From Telmatactis stephensoni (lineage: Eukaryota > Cnidaria > Anthozoa > Actiniaria > Isophelliidae), in the NCBI GenBank assembly GCA_029948255.1, contig JALIZF010001638.1, positions 124,001 to 188,000 on the forward strand: 64,000 nucleotides of DNA, read 5' to 3'. Both the position numbers and the translations under genes were made by a program. The notes under the pieces are model-generated. The model was given only the letters and a program-made list of their open reading frames with translations. It was not told where the DNA came from and ran no database searches. Of the stretch, positions 34,185 through 46,730 are shown piece after piece (positions within the stretch are counted from its first letter, which is position 1; the number at the start of each line of letters is the position of its first letter).

Positions 34185-35862
34185 CGGATATTATCCGCAT
34201 GTGTCTACTGCCTTTAAAGAAGAGAAAGTTCAGATGCATGCTGGAATTGAAAATGATTTTTATAGGACAGTGTCTTGCTTTATTCTGTTTCGAGAAATGA
34301 ATCTACTTAGCTCAGTTGTGTGACATGAACCTGGGAGGGACGTGTTCAGCGTACCGATACATCAGTCCACAAGTCATATAAGTCCATACTTAAGTGGATT
34401 ATTTTGGGTTTTTTTTCTGTTTTTAAAGGAGATTCTGTTTGATATACTTAATGCTAAGATACTTTATTGACTTGAGGCACAAGGATATATTTGCAGTTAC
34501 GTGACACTGATAAACAAATCAAAGGTCAAATCATAGTTATGGTCAAATTAAATATTCTCATTGTTAATGTCGGTCACAATGAAGATTACTATTTCTGGTA
34601 TCGATGAAAACAATTTTGAGAGGTAACCGAGAACAAGAAAATATCATTATAAACAAATGCGTTAGTAAACTGCAATGGGCAAAATGCTTTTTAGTTCACT
34701 GATGATGGCCATTTTCGGCGATAGCTTGTCTACTACTGATTCCCGGTACTGATTACTAATTTCTAAATTTAATCTTAAAAGCTTGCCTATAAAGCTAGTT
34801 AAGCTTAGAAGCGAATTACACAGAGAGTGGGCGACAAATCTCATAAGTAAAATGGACAAATCAAATTGTTCGACGTGAATTACACAAGTGCATGGCGTCA
34901 CGAAAAAATGTCACTAAACAAAAAGTCCTAAGACAGCTTTTGCAGACAAGAGTTGAGCACAATATGCAGAAAATAACTTGCCTTTCTTAGCTATTAATTA
35001 TTCAATTAACATCTTCAGAGCTGATGAACGGGTACAACGGCCTAGCATTGTCATCAAGCACTGTATTTCTGGCGTTTGGCATATGGAACCAGAGTTACAT
35101 TATTGGGCTTCCTGTGTTCTTCGTGACGGACGAACGAATGCTGACGAGTGCTGACGATGATTTCCGAAGTTTTGGCTTTTTGGCTTCCTGTGGTGTTACT
35201 TGCGGACTGACTTACAACCCGATGACAAAGTGGCTCCGCGCGCCTCTTCGAGGCAGTAGCCACAAAAAAATTGATCTACCAGTTTTCAAGAAACAGTATT
35301 ATTGACGTGGATGTCGAAATTCCGAGATAAACGCGGCAATTTAGTGCTTTACGTACAGTCGTCTCGACGGCGATCAAAAATAGCAAATACAATGACATAT
35401 ATATTCACAAAATAAAGAACCATGCCTTGGTATTATTTAGAACCAAAAATATTGCAACTTTTCTTTGGAAAATTATTGTTATAAAATTAATTTAGTAGAG
35501 CACCCGCGGTTTTAAATTTCTTCAAAGTTAAATAATTGCTCCGTTTTTACTCAAAATCGGCTTAATAGAATTTCTTTAAACGCTCTCACATTATAGACAA
35601 ACATTTGATTTACAAAGTCTCATAAATCGTTTTACTCGTCGAGGTCTGGATTTTGAGAAAATTGGCAAAATTTCAAATCCAGTGTGTAACAATTTCGATG
35701 TTAAAAAAGCTCCGATTTCAACCAAACTAGTATCATTATAAAATTTGGTCCATTTGTAGTAGGTATGCATAAAAAAATTTGATCAACTTAATTCTGTAAC
35801 GCGATTAATAGGCGCTTCAATTCGACTACCCGCGCACTGGCGAAATTGGGTCGAGCCACCTT

Positions 35863-36975
35863 AAAACCGTATTTCTTGCGGTGCCTTACGTGACGAGATG
35901 ACTGTTATCTTGTCTGTCAGTTCTAGTATGGCCTTTGGCCTTCTGTTATTCAAGCAATCTGAACGTGGCATGTGAATACAGTATATAATGATTGCTCTTT
36001 GTTTTGGAGACTTCTATTAACGATTTTAAACTAGACGTTTTCTAACAGAAAGTGTAATGCTAAGCTTTCCTACGTGTTTCTAGAAACCTAATGTGTGTCT
36101 TCTCCAACCCTCGATATTAGACATATTACAGTAGCTGAATCCTTGAAAAACTGGGAGGGGGCAAAATATCACTGCACATCACGTGATGCATAATTAACAT
36201 TTATTTTAAACATTTTTTACTTGCCCTGTTTATTTTTTTAATATTCTCAGAAAAACTGGCATGGGGGCATGTGTCCCCCCAGCCCCTGTGGGCGCTACGG
36301 CCTTGTATTAGCAGGAATCCCACTGCACGATTAGCAACACTAATCTTTCAGTGGGATTCCTGTGTGTCATGTGCGGGGTGTTTATAGAGCTCTGAACTCG
36401 ATTTTTTGGCATGTAGATATGTATGTAGGTAGACATGTAGAGTGAACGATGATTTGTGACGTCATCAAAATATGCTTGGAATGATCGCTGAGCACGCGAT
36501 TTCACGATCAAGTTGGAGTCTTTGTTTTCTAGCTAAGTTGTCATTGTTATTCAGATTTATCATACCCAGGAAATCCACTGAATCCGGTTTTGTATTCGTG
36601 GAAGTATTCAGCAAGGTCATGAACCTTGTTTAGTGATATTTCTCAGGAAAGACAATGTCCTTTTATGAGTTTTTTATCGCCGTTGTGTGCTCGATCGAAG
36701 CTGAAGACGAGAAGACGAATATATAAAGTTGCATTCCAAAGTTCTCCTCTTCAAAGAGGTAAAATCTCTTTAGAACGCCACATGATATCGCTAAAATTTC
36801 TGGTGAATCGAAATTTTGCTTTCTTGACGTCATTATATCAATGCAAACTCGTTTCTTTTGATAATAGTCCGTGATTTGAATACAATACCACGAAAAATCT
36901 CTGGGCTTGACGATTGTGGCTTTGAACTGCGACAACGTACGCTTTTTCAAATAAGTGCATATAGCTATTTCCAAA
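35863..36975. other. Distal 5' flank of copy 3 with dispersed repeat
   Basis: The segment 36075-36235, with GGGGGCAAAATATCACTG and ACATCACGTGATGCATAATT, recurs at about 46390-46555. A small inverted repeat (AGGAATCCCACTG / CAGTGGGATTCCT) lies at 36312-36361. From about 36840 the sequence is homologous to the flanks of copies 1 and 2. Confidence 0.6.
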
Positions 36976-37224
36976 AAGGTTGACAGGGCGAATGGCAATC
37001 GGTGATTGGTGATTGGAAGACCAAAAGGAAATTTGGGGTATCGAGAATTTCTTCATTTTCAGTAATTTAATATCCAAGCAATGGTACTACCATGTAGTAA
37101 AGACCTTATTGGACAAAGCGGCCGATAGGCGATTCATATCTCTGCGCCGGATAGCGGTCTAAGAGCGTGACCACAGTTCCTTTCGGTCGTGCAATCACCG
37201 ATCGCCGTTCGCCCCGTCAACCTT
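36976..37224. mobile_element. MITE family G in the copy-3 5' flank
   Basis: Inverted ends of about 33 bp (AAGGTTGACAGGGCGAA... / ...TTCGCCCCGTCAACCTT), 249 bp in total. It splits a sequence that is continuous in copies 1 and 2, where GCTTTTTGAAATAAGTG runs directly into TTTGTTCCTTTTT. It is therefore a copy-3 insertion, about 180 bp upstream of the TATA box. Confidence 0.85.
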
Positions 37225-37407
37225 ATTTGAAAAAGCTACATTTTGTTCCTTTTTGTTTTATATTGCCGTTGATTTGGTAGGAATTTTCAGCTAATTTTAC
37301 TTCTTTAAATGGTCTAAAAGGGCCTTCTTATAGAGATCAAACTCAAACATATCAATTTGGAATTTTAATAGTGGTGTACAATTACCAATTTATGGAGATG
37401 TCTTGTG

Positions 37408-37415
37408 TATAAAAG
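37408..37415 (+). promoter_or_regulatory. TATA box of copy 3
   Basis: TATAAAAG exactly 100 bp upstream of the ATG, the same spacing as copy 4. Between the two lie a T-rich run ending TTTTAG and ATTGCAG, which could be the 3' end of a 5'UTR intron if a start site further upstream is used. Confidence 0.65.
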
Positions 37416-37507
37416 CAGTTCCCAAAATAGCGACGTTACATTCCTCATTTTTCTTTTAGATTGCAGTTCATAAGGCAGGATTATAAACCATCTTCAACTT
37501 CACGGCC

Positions 37508-40500
37508 ATGAAGAACAAAGAAGCAAGAAACCCAGCGGACGATGCAGGCTGTTTCTCCGTAATTTTTCTTTCCTGGTTGAATAGCCTTTTACGACTGGGA
37601 AGCAAACATCCACTGAATGAAGATGACTTGTTTCCACTATCGGAAAACTGCAAAACACAAGTCATTGTAGAAACGTTTGAAGAAAAGTGGAAAGAAGAGC
37701 TTCTAAGAGCTGAAATTCAAGGCAGACATCCTCGACTATGGAGAGCCATGCTTCGATTTGTGTCATTATTCGAATATCTGTTGATCATCTCGTTAAGGCT
37801 TGGTGAAAGTGCCGCAAGTTTGAGTACGGTTGTGTTTCTATGGTACTATTTAAAACTCTTACAAGATGATGATGAAAATAGAAGTATTTGGTACTCCATC
37901 GGTGCTGTTGCTGGTATTGCAATTAGTGGTATCGCCAGAGTCTTTATGCTGCATCACAGTCGCCTGAGATCTCTTATTGTTGGAATGCAACTCAAGGTAG
38001 CATGTATTGGAATGACTTACAAGAAGGTAGGTAGTTGACAAATTAGTCTTATGTCCCATTCACACCAACTAAACCAGTTTTAAGATTTTCCCGTTTGGTG
38101 ATTACGCTCACCAGCCATCTTGGGCCTCAGAGAAATCTCAAACTACCTTGTTAAAAGATATTTTAATTAAGAAGGTTTTTACCTTGTTTGTATGTTGTGT
38201 ATTGTTGTGCACATGGTGTAGGCAACTAACTTTTGAACCTTGTTCGATTTATCCATGCATCTTCAACATGTTCAACGGGTCATTAGTAGTCATACTATTT
38301 TTCATCAGTAGCGGTGCTGTCAGTGTCAGGATCCGTTGCAGAGATTCGACAGAGATGACGAGGTTTCACTGATCAAACCTCCTCACCATACTTCATATTG
38401 TATATTCTTTAATAGTAAACTTTGTAAATTTAAGGGGGCGATGTCAGTATCAAAATGTATATCTATTTTATATTTTAGGTGCTTTCTTCAAATCGCTGTA
38501 ATCTGTCTAAAGTAGGGGCAGGAAAAGTCACCAATTTAGTCTCCAACGACGCCATACGAATGGAAGAATTAGCCATCAATTTTTTGTTTTGCACTATCAC
38601 TCTTTTTGAGAATTTCATGGCTTTGGCTTTGATGTGGTTTCTTCTTGGATGGCAGTCACTATCTGGCATCTTGGCTGTAGTTGTTTTGCTCTTCATTCAG
38701 GTCTTGTTATCCAAGCAATTTGCGAATTTCCGCGCAAAACAAACAGTTGCAACGGACAAACGTCTATCTACAATGAATGACATCGTGAAAGGAATCCGGA
38801 TGGTTAAGATGTGCGGCTGGGAAGACAACTACAGTGAATTAATCCGAACACTGAGAAGGTATCAAACTAGAGCAGATTATTGACTGTGAAAACATCACAG
38901 CGCGAACCAAACACTCGTGGTGTCTTGCTCTCAGCCTAGAGTATCGCGTCCCAAGGCATTGTAAATTCCGAGATGTGTCCTGCGCATAATGTAGGCATAA
39001 AGGTTTTGCATGTTCATGAACTAAAATCTTCACCGTTTATACTAACGTAAATCAGCGATTATGTGGATTTCCTTCATGGGTGGCATGGTTGATGTTATGA
39101 TTGGCCGAGCAACCGTGTGTGTTCCGGGTTTCGAGTCCCAGCTCGGGCGCTTGATCATATGTGCACTGCGTTTGTTCGATGTGCTGTTCTTTCCCATACC
39201 ACAAGGGTTTTTTCTCCAGGCTCTGCGGTTTTTCTGAGCGTTGTTTGTAAAATATTTAATGTTGAGGTAGTGAGTGTGAGATCAAAGACGAGAACAAAAT
39301 TGACTCCGTCTATAATCAAAGAGATATTCAAATATCATAAAGTACTCGCGCAAAGTTGGATAGCACGATCAATTATATGTAATACGAGAAAAAACGAAAG
39401 TATACGTACTTTTTAAATGATTTGATGTTTTGAGCCTTGGCCCTTCATCGGAGTAGCAAGAGAAGAGACTCTGGAGCAAGGATGGCACAGTTGGTTAGTG
39501 CGCGGCCTTCGGTGCGAGAGGTCCCGAGTTCGATCCCCCCAGACCTCACATCCTTGTTTCGACTTCTTTCCAATCTGTGTAGCTTTGATTAGCTCTAAAT
39601 ACCCTTAAAAACGGAGCACTGATGGAGAGAGGGGAGTAAAATGAGCGCACCGTCGACCTCAGGTTTGTCAGTTGAATTACTGTTACGAGTTATCGACGTT
39701 AAATATGGTCACTTTACTTTACTTTACTTTACTCGAAACGTACCGCCTCAGTAATTTAAGTACTCTTCACGGCGGTGTTGCAGATTTTCATTTATCTCTA
39801 ATTACATCTTATACACCGATGCAGCCAAACTAGTTCACTCGATAGTTTTTGTCTATTATCCACTAAAAAATGGGACGATGACGACGATGACGACGATGAT
39901 GATGGTGATGATAATGATGATGATTTTACTGCTGATTTACACACCAATAGTCTGCTCCCTCGATCGATCGTCACTCCTCCATAACATTTTCTTTCCAACT
40001 CCATAAAGAAAGCATTAATTAATTAATTACTTAACCATGCAGTTTTCTCTTTTTTTTCTAGGAAAGAAGTTAATTTGGATCGTATAAAGAGCATTATCAT
40101 TTCGATCGCTCAGGGTCTGTGGTTCACTCTAGTTTTGGTGGCAGTCCTTGTCTCTGTTATTACCATGCTTTATGCAGGAATTCTCCTTACGTCTGTTAAA
40201 CTCTTCACACTCTTTACAATACTAAGCACGGCTTCAGATGTGATCGATTTGCAAGTTTATGGTGCACGAGGTCTTTACGATGCTGCTGTTTCCATTAATC
40301 GAATCGAAAAGTTCTTATTGTCGGATGTTGTACCAGAAGCAGATGAAAAGAAAGGTTCAAGAAGAAAACAAATTGGTAAATTCTATGGAATTTTTAACAA
40401 CAAAGAAAGGACGTCTCAAGGTCAAAACAAACCCACGAACTTTGCATACATTCCTCTCATTAATACAAGGGAGCATCTTGACACCTCCGCTGAAATGCAG

Positions 40501-43500
40501 AAAGAATTCCAAGCTAACACTACTCAAGTAACTGGACCTGAGCCACATATTTTAATTTCTCAAATGTCCTGTAGCTGGATTGATAACATCAACTATTCCA
40601 CACTCCACAACATTTCTTTTGAATTTAAGTCCAACAAGTTAATGATTATAACCGGACCTGTGGGAAGTGGTAAGACTACTCTTCTCATGGCAATACTGAA
40701 AGAGGTTTTTATTCAAGAAGGCAAAGTTTCCACTCAAGGTCAAATAGCTTTTGTTGGTCAAATTCCTTGGGTTTTTACTGGAACCGTTCGCGAAAACATT
40801 CTCTTTGGTAAACCTTATAACAAAGAGCGTTATCAGAGAGTTGTAGAATGCTGCGATCTCTGGCAAGACATCAAGCGGTTTCCCAAAGGAGACTTGAGCA
40901 TGCTTGGACAGCGCGGTGTGTTGTTTAGTGGTGGTCAGCGAACACGAGTTGCTTTGGCACGCGCAGTTTATTCAGACAGTGATATAATTCTTTTGGATGA
41001 TCCTCTTAGTGCAGTAGATGGGAGAGTCGGTCAACATATCATGGACAAGTGTATATGTGGAGAACTGTCAGGCAAGATTAGATTTCTTGTTACGCATCAA
41101 TTACAACATCTTCAGAGAGCTGATGAGATCTTAGTTATCAAAGACGGTTGCATCGTGAGTCGAGGGTCGTTTGCAGAAGTTATTGAAAGCCGGAGGAACT
41201 CTCTTGACAAAAGTAGTTTTTCAGACTCCAAGCCAAATGCATCAGTCAAGAATGATTCTAATATGGAGTCTCGAGTATTGCCGTCCGTTGATGACTCGAT
41301 TGAAGATTTTAGAGAAGCAGATTTGAAAGAGGAAGAAGAAAATAAAGCAAGTGGGACAGTATCGATGAGGTTATACTGGGAGTACTTGAGAACTGGTTCA
41401 TCGGCAGCAGCTGTGGTCCTGTTTTTTATCCTCTGTCTAATTGTTCAAGGTAATACATTTGAACTTTCTCCTACTACCACCTCAATATTGATGCCATCGG
41501 CCTAAAACTGTATATATTAGTCGCGTCCAAAAAGTGATTCTTATACTGAACCCTAACTACAGTGACCTCCTTTTCACAATGACCACCTCTCTACAATGTT
41601 CACCTCTCTATACAATGATCACCTCTGTAAAGTAACAATCACACCAATATATTTAGATTGCTGACGATACTGAAAACTTCGTCTTTTTATTTTTATTTAT
41701 TTTTTGTTCCCAGGTCTCATTGTAGCGCCTAACTGGTGGCTGAAAATCATGTCCCACATGTCCTTTGAGAAGCAGCGAAACACTACTTCTATTGGTATCT
41801 TCTCTGGATTAGTGGCCAGTGCTGTTGTCCTAGCGATCATAAGAATGTTCCTTTTGTTCCTTCTTCTTCTGAGGACCTCCGAGAAACTCCATGATTTAAT
41901 AGCTCAGGCCGTAATGAAGTCTCCTGTCTTGTTCTTTGATACCAATCCCGTGGGAAGAATCATGAATCGCTTTTCCAAAGACATCGGCACCATGGACGAC
42001 TTACTTCCTTATAAGTGGAGTATGATTATATCAGTGCTTTTCCAGCTTGTTGGAGTGTATGCGGTAACTGGCGCGGTCAACTACTGGTTCGTTATCATTA
42101 TGGCACCAACAGTGGTTGTCTTCCTGTGTTTATGTCGCTATTATCTCAAGACTGCCCGTGAGTTATCAAGAATTGAGGCCCTGCGCTGTAGTCCAGTTTA
42201 CGACTACATCTCCGAGACAATGGAAGGATTGGAAGTCATCCATTCATTTCACATGCAGGATTCAAGTTTGGCAAAGCTTTATAGGTAAGTACTTATCTAC
42301 AAATCGATTTTGCTCGTCTCTCGTGGTTTTTTCTCGGTTCAACTTGATCAATTTGTAAAACATTGTCATAACATTCTGTTAAACTAGCTTAAAAGAAACT
42401 TCGGGTGTGATAGTGCGTGATGACATCATATCGTATCGTTAGCCAAACTACCAACGAAAGCGGGTCATGATCAAATATTACGAATCTCGAAATGAAAATG
42501 AATCACCACGCATTTTTTTTTTATTCTTCAGTATCCTATTTTCGTTAACAGGAAACGTTGCACAACTAGAACTCGATTCTACTCCTGCTGTGATCCAATG
42601 ATGGTTGCGTAAAACTTCTGTAGGGCATATTGCTGCTTTGGACATGCGATGCAACTCTTAAGCTTTGTTACAGAAAAAGTTGCGTCATGCAGCCGGGCTT
42701 TTGATTTTGATGTTCATGATGTAATATCATTTATATCCCCAGCCTGCAAGACATGCACTCTAGAGCGTTCTTTTTGATAGTGTCTTTAACTAGATGGATA
42801 AGTATTTACATTGATTTTCTCGGAGCTCTGTTAACATCAATGATTGGCATTGGAACACTGGTGTTTTCAATGGATTCAGGTACAGATTTATGGTAAAGTG
42901 ATGATGATGGTAACCTAGTCGTTAGGTATTTTCCATTGTTCATAATTCTTATGTGCATTGTCATCACGAGCTCATTAATTTTCAACGCTGTTGTTGAATA
43001 ACATTTTTATATTTTCTCATCGAGAAAAGCCCTGTCGATCTCGTGAAAAGAATCAACTCTTCAAGAGCTTTGGTTGATTTTGATGGAATCTTCTAAAAAA
43101 GCGAATTAAAGAATATAGAGCTGTTATGGGGGGCAGAGCAGAGGGTTCAACAGTGACTACAACAGCGTGTTTTCTTTTTTACAGCGGCTGCAGGTCTGGT
43201 GTTGTCGTACCTCATTTCATTACTGAGCATGACGTCCACCAGTATCCGTCATGCATCCGAAACTGAGACAAAAATGATCTCCGTAGAGCGCATCAAAGAG
43301 TACACCAAACTTCCTCCAGAACCTGGTTATGCAAGGAAACGTAAACCACCAAATACCTGGCCCAGCCAAGGAGCTGTTAGTCTACGTGGGGTGTTCATGT
43401 CGTACCAAGAAGCAGGACCTTTTGTGCTGGAAAATATAACTTTCGAAGGAAAACCACAAGAGAAGATTGGTATCGTAGGTCGTACTGGAGCAGGCAAATC

Positions 43501-44104
43501 GTCTCTGGTTGCTGCTTTGTTTCGTATGCCCGACCCACAAGGCGAGGTGTTGATTGACGGAGAAGACCTAGGGACTATAAACATCCAATCAGCACGCTGT
43601 TCTATGGCAGTGATAACTCAAGATCCTACTTTATTTGCTGGTAACCTCAGACGCAATTTAGACCCATTTGATCATTTCACTGAAGACGAAATTTGGACAG
43701 CACTGAAAGAGGTCCAAATGCTAGAACGCATCCAGAAAGTTCCAGATGGTCTAGATCATCAATTAGGGGAAGAAGGAACAGGGTTTAGTGTTGGAGAGAA
43801 ACAACTACTATGCCTTGCTCGAGCGCTGCTCCAACGAAATAAAATCCTAGTCTTGGATGAAGCAACAGCCAATGTGGACTTCAAAACTGATCAGCTTATT
43901 CAACAGGTCATCAGAGAAAAGTTTGTTCATTGCACCGTGCTGACTATAGCACACCGACTTAATACTATTCTGGACTACGACCGGGTGTTGGTTCTTGACC
44001 GGGGTCACGTGGTACAGTACGACAGTCCAACAGTACTTGCAAAGGAAGCAGGTGGAACATTTGCAATACTGTTGGAAAGTCAAGGACTTCATACACAACA
44101 TTAG
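37508..44104 (+). CDS. ABCC4-like: ABCC4 (MRP4)-like ABC transporter, copy 3, intact
   Basis: About 1304 residues. Exons: 37508-38026, 38479-38858, 40062-41449, 41714-42284, 42743-42879, 43185-44104. All junctions are GT-AG and in phase. Same domain order as copy 1. The NBD1 signature is FSGGQ in place of LSGGQ (near 40925), a change in a core motif seen only here; Walker A GPVGSGKT and LLDDP are kept. NBD2 has GRTGAGKS, SVGEK and LVLDE. Exon 2 has its own version of a variable membrane stretch (LAINFLFCTITLFEN). The C-terminus is LHTQH and the nearest poly(A)-like signal is ATTAAA at 44188. Intron 2 (1203 bp) carries two SINEs. Likely a functional plasma-membrane exporter; substrate unknown. 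Confidence 0.94.
39076..39325 (+). mobile_element. tRNA-derived SINE (family 2) in intron 2 of copy 3
   Basis: The head resembles a Leu/Ser-type tRNA: TTGGCCGAGC (A box region) and GGTTTCGAGTCCCAGCTC (B box region). Orthologous insertions occupy the same place in copies 4 and 5. Copy 1 has the uninterrupted site (about 4076). Confidence 0.8.
39472..39730 (+). mobile_element. tRNA-derived SINE (family 1) in intron 2 of copy 3
   Basis: The A box TGGCACAGTTGG (39483-39494) fits the polymerase III consensus at every fixed position, and the B box is GAGTTCGATCC (39526-39536). An unrelated body and a tail of ACTTT repeats (about 39711-39730) follow. ACTC flanks both ends (39468-39471, 39731-39734). 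The copy-4 intron (AAACTCGAAACG near 51900) lacks it, so this is a copy-3-specific insertion. Confidence 0.9.
41560..41640. repeat. Short form of the 17-bp minisatellite in intron 3 of copy 3
   Basis: About four units related to CTACAATGACCACCTCT, at the same intronic place as the long arrays of copies 1 and 4. Confidence 0.8.
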
Positions 44105-45059
44105 ATAATCATGGGCATGAAACCGGATTGGTCGATATATATCTAGGAAACGTTAATGGGGCACATGAGTGTGTCTTTCAAAGATTCATTAAAACTTTTG
44201 AATTTGAGATCTTTGAAAAACTCACAAGTGTAAATTTAATTCCAAATTGAACGAGAAATCGTATGATTACTTATTTAAAATAATATACATGAAAAAATTT
44301 GTCACAACTCGACAAAAGTTGAACACTCGGTCAATCGGCGAACAGAAATCGATCAACTAATGTTTTCCAGTTAGAGAAAACTCTAAACTTTCTTATTCTA
44401 AAGACCAAAAATGTTTTTTTTTTCGAGGAATGTTCATCAAATCAAAAATGAATTGCTTAACATTTTAAAAACTTATAGTTTTGACGAGTCCAGCCAGTCA
44501 GCCTTCGGCTTGGATTTTTTTTCAAGAGAAGGCTGAATCTTTCATTTTATACTGTTTTTTTTTTGGGGGGGGGGGGGGGCAAATGTTGACAGTTCGCTGA
44601 CGAATTTAGCAAATGGTACCGGCTGAATCTGACTTTCTTTATAATCCATTGAGGTAATAAACACAGTTAACTCCAGTTTATTGCACTAAATTTGTCAAAG
44701 CTTCACTTCACTTTGAACAATCTATTTTGTTTGAATGGCGGGAAATTTGGCATGCAACGCGCGCCGTTTGAATGTACAAAATCCGGCTAAAAATCCTAGC
44801 GATAGCAAGTCAGAAAATATTTTTTAACGTATAGATATTTCTTTGTTTTTTATTTGATACTATTAATTTGCACTGCAGTGCAAATTACCTTTTCTGGGTG
44901 TGTTAGCGATTAACATCACTGCTTTCCAAACATTTTTTCATGTATATTAATTATTATAAGCATTAAATGATAAGCAATATATGATGAACTAAGGGAATAA
45001 TAATGTAAGGAGAATTATTTGGTGTCGGTACTAAATTTGTGAATTTTCAATTTCCTTTT
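44105..45059. other. 3' flank of copy 3, no gene
   Basis: ATTAAA at 44188-44193 may be the poly(A) signal. A T8-G15 homopolymer block lies at about 44555-44579. Nothing else is recognised. Confidence 0.5.
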
Positions 45060-45410
45060 AAAAGCTTGTAAATTTGAAATCATTTTTAAAGCATTTGGTA
45101 AGTCGTTCCAGATCCTTCCACGTCAAGTGAAAGCAAAGCCATGTTTATTGTGAAATCTGTTCTGGCTTTGGGAATCTGAAAGTTTGATCTCGACGAGCGG
45201 ATCCGGAGATCAAGTGTTTAAACCAATTTCTTTCGAAAATATGGTGTATTGAGGGGCAAGGCAATTTTTCACACCCATGAATTTCAGACTAGAGAATGTA
45301 CCATAATTATAGTTGAGACGGCCGAAAGGCCTGGTATAAATTCGATTTCGAGAAACGTGTAGTCGTGAATTTCTGATATTTGTTTAAAGTAATTTGTAAA
45401 GGCAGAAGGT
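45060..45410 (-). mobile_element. LINE 3' fragment, reverse orientation
   Basis: Read on the - strand, it matches the end of the LINE fragment at about 31570-31745 (the part with TTTCGAAAGAAATTGGTTT and GATCTGGAACGACTT). It is truncated and degraded. Confidence 0.7.
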
Positions 45411-45411
45411 A

Positions 45412-45553
45412 GAGCGATAACACTTAAACCGTGAAATAACTTAGTAACTAAATAGAGACAAATAGTAGCAAAACCCTTTGTTTTCTATTGTTTCATTAGT
45501 ACTATTTGAACTTTTTAGTTAGTACTTGTTTCACGGTTTAAGTGCTATTGCTC
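45412..45553. mobile_element. MITE family C, copy 3 (142 bp)
   Basis: Ends GAGCGATAACACTTAAACC / AGTGCTATTGCTC with TA on both sides. Nearly identical to the copy at 19500. Confidence 0.9.
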
Positions 45554-45970
45554 TAGAAAATTATTATAGTAGTCATACATAAAGGTTGCTATTTGTGTAA
45601 ATACAATGTCTTTGAGTTGTAGGACACGAAATGATTTGTATATGGGTGGAGCATGGGCTTCAAAGTGTGAAAAACTCATTAATCTGACAGCTTTGTTATT
45701 TAGAACATTAGGAGATTGTTTTTCAAGACTTCTATTACCGATTTAAACCGTTTAAATCGGTAAAGTCAGCCATCTTGATTTTGACCGAAAAAGGACTGGA
45801 ACAGTGTAGAAACAAGGACCCGCGGTTTGTTTACCACAGGAAGCCCGAAAACAGCACCAATTTCTTGATATACTAGGCGTTTCTAATTCTGTACCTCTAG
45901 GACCTCTAGCTTGGCTTACCTAAGTTGATCTTATAGACCTTAGAAAAACCTAGAGCCATCTTACTTTAAT

Positions 45971-46098
45971 AAGGGACCATTCACATGAAAGAGAGTTGTG
46001 CCTGGTAGTATAGGGATAACTCTTTTGTTTTGTGTCCCCCAGGGAAAAGAACACAAAAGAGTTGTCCCTGCTACCAGGTACAACTGGCCTTCATGTCA
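45971..46098. mobile_element. MITE family E, copy 2 (diverged)
   Basis: Shares with 17111-17248 the interior AGGGATAACT..TTTTGTTTTGTGTCCCCCAGGG and the ends GGGACCATTCACATGA / TCATGT. The right end has decayed. Confidence 0.75.
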
Positions 46099-46730
46099 AC
46101 AAAAATGAACCACAGTCATTAGTGTACAAAATGGGGATTCTGCGTCAGGTGCATCAGAGCGGATATGCGTATCCACCGTTAGAGTCACGTCATTCACACA
46201 ACTAAAAACAGTGATGTCATAAGACGTAAGAGCCAATCAGAAGTGAGTAAATGGCAATAGAATGTTCTGTAGTCATGGCTATTTTTTGACGAGCGAAGTG
46301 AGGTATGAGGTACGGTACCCCATTGTTCTGCAGATGGAGCTAGTCATATCTATTTTTAAAACTCTGCAACTGGTATAAATAATCCGCTACAAAACTTAAT
46401 GTGTGTCTTCTTTAACCCTCTATATTACAGGGCGTAGCTGAAGCCTTAAAAAACTGGGGGGAGGGGGGGGGAGCAAAATATCACTGTACATCACGTGATG
46501 CATAATTAACATTTATTTTAAACATTTTTATTTACTCTGTTTATTTTTTATGTCCCCCACTCCCTCTCTTCAGTTGAAAAGTCCTCAAATTTATTACTAG
46601 GAACATTTTTCTTTCTCACTTTGGTGTAAAAGCCGTAGTGTAAATTCTTTGCACGTCATAACCACGCGTCACGTGGTACAAACTAACCAATCAGAAAATC
46701 AGAATTTGTACAATGTATGAAAACTGAATA

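Larger units (their letters stand above)
32971..35862. mobile_element. Foldback element 2 with inverted arms of about 590 bp
   Basis: The left arm (32971 to about 33556) and the right arm (about 35268-35862) are reverse complements at high identity. The ends are AGGTGGCTCGACC / GGTCGAGCCACCT and TA lies on each side. The total is about 2.9 kb. No transposase was recognised inside. The interior carries a second, nested inverted repeat (33557-34184) next to the left arm, and a 93-codon frame at 35024-35305 that partly overlaps the right arm. A separate fragment of the terminus occurs at 61801-61880. Confidence 0.9.

Noticed and set aside
39483..39545. tRNA gene
   Set aside because: Good A and B boxes, but the sequence does not fold as a full cloverleaf with acceptor stem, and it continues into a SINE body with an ACTTT tail.
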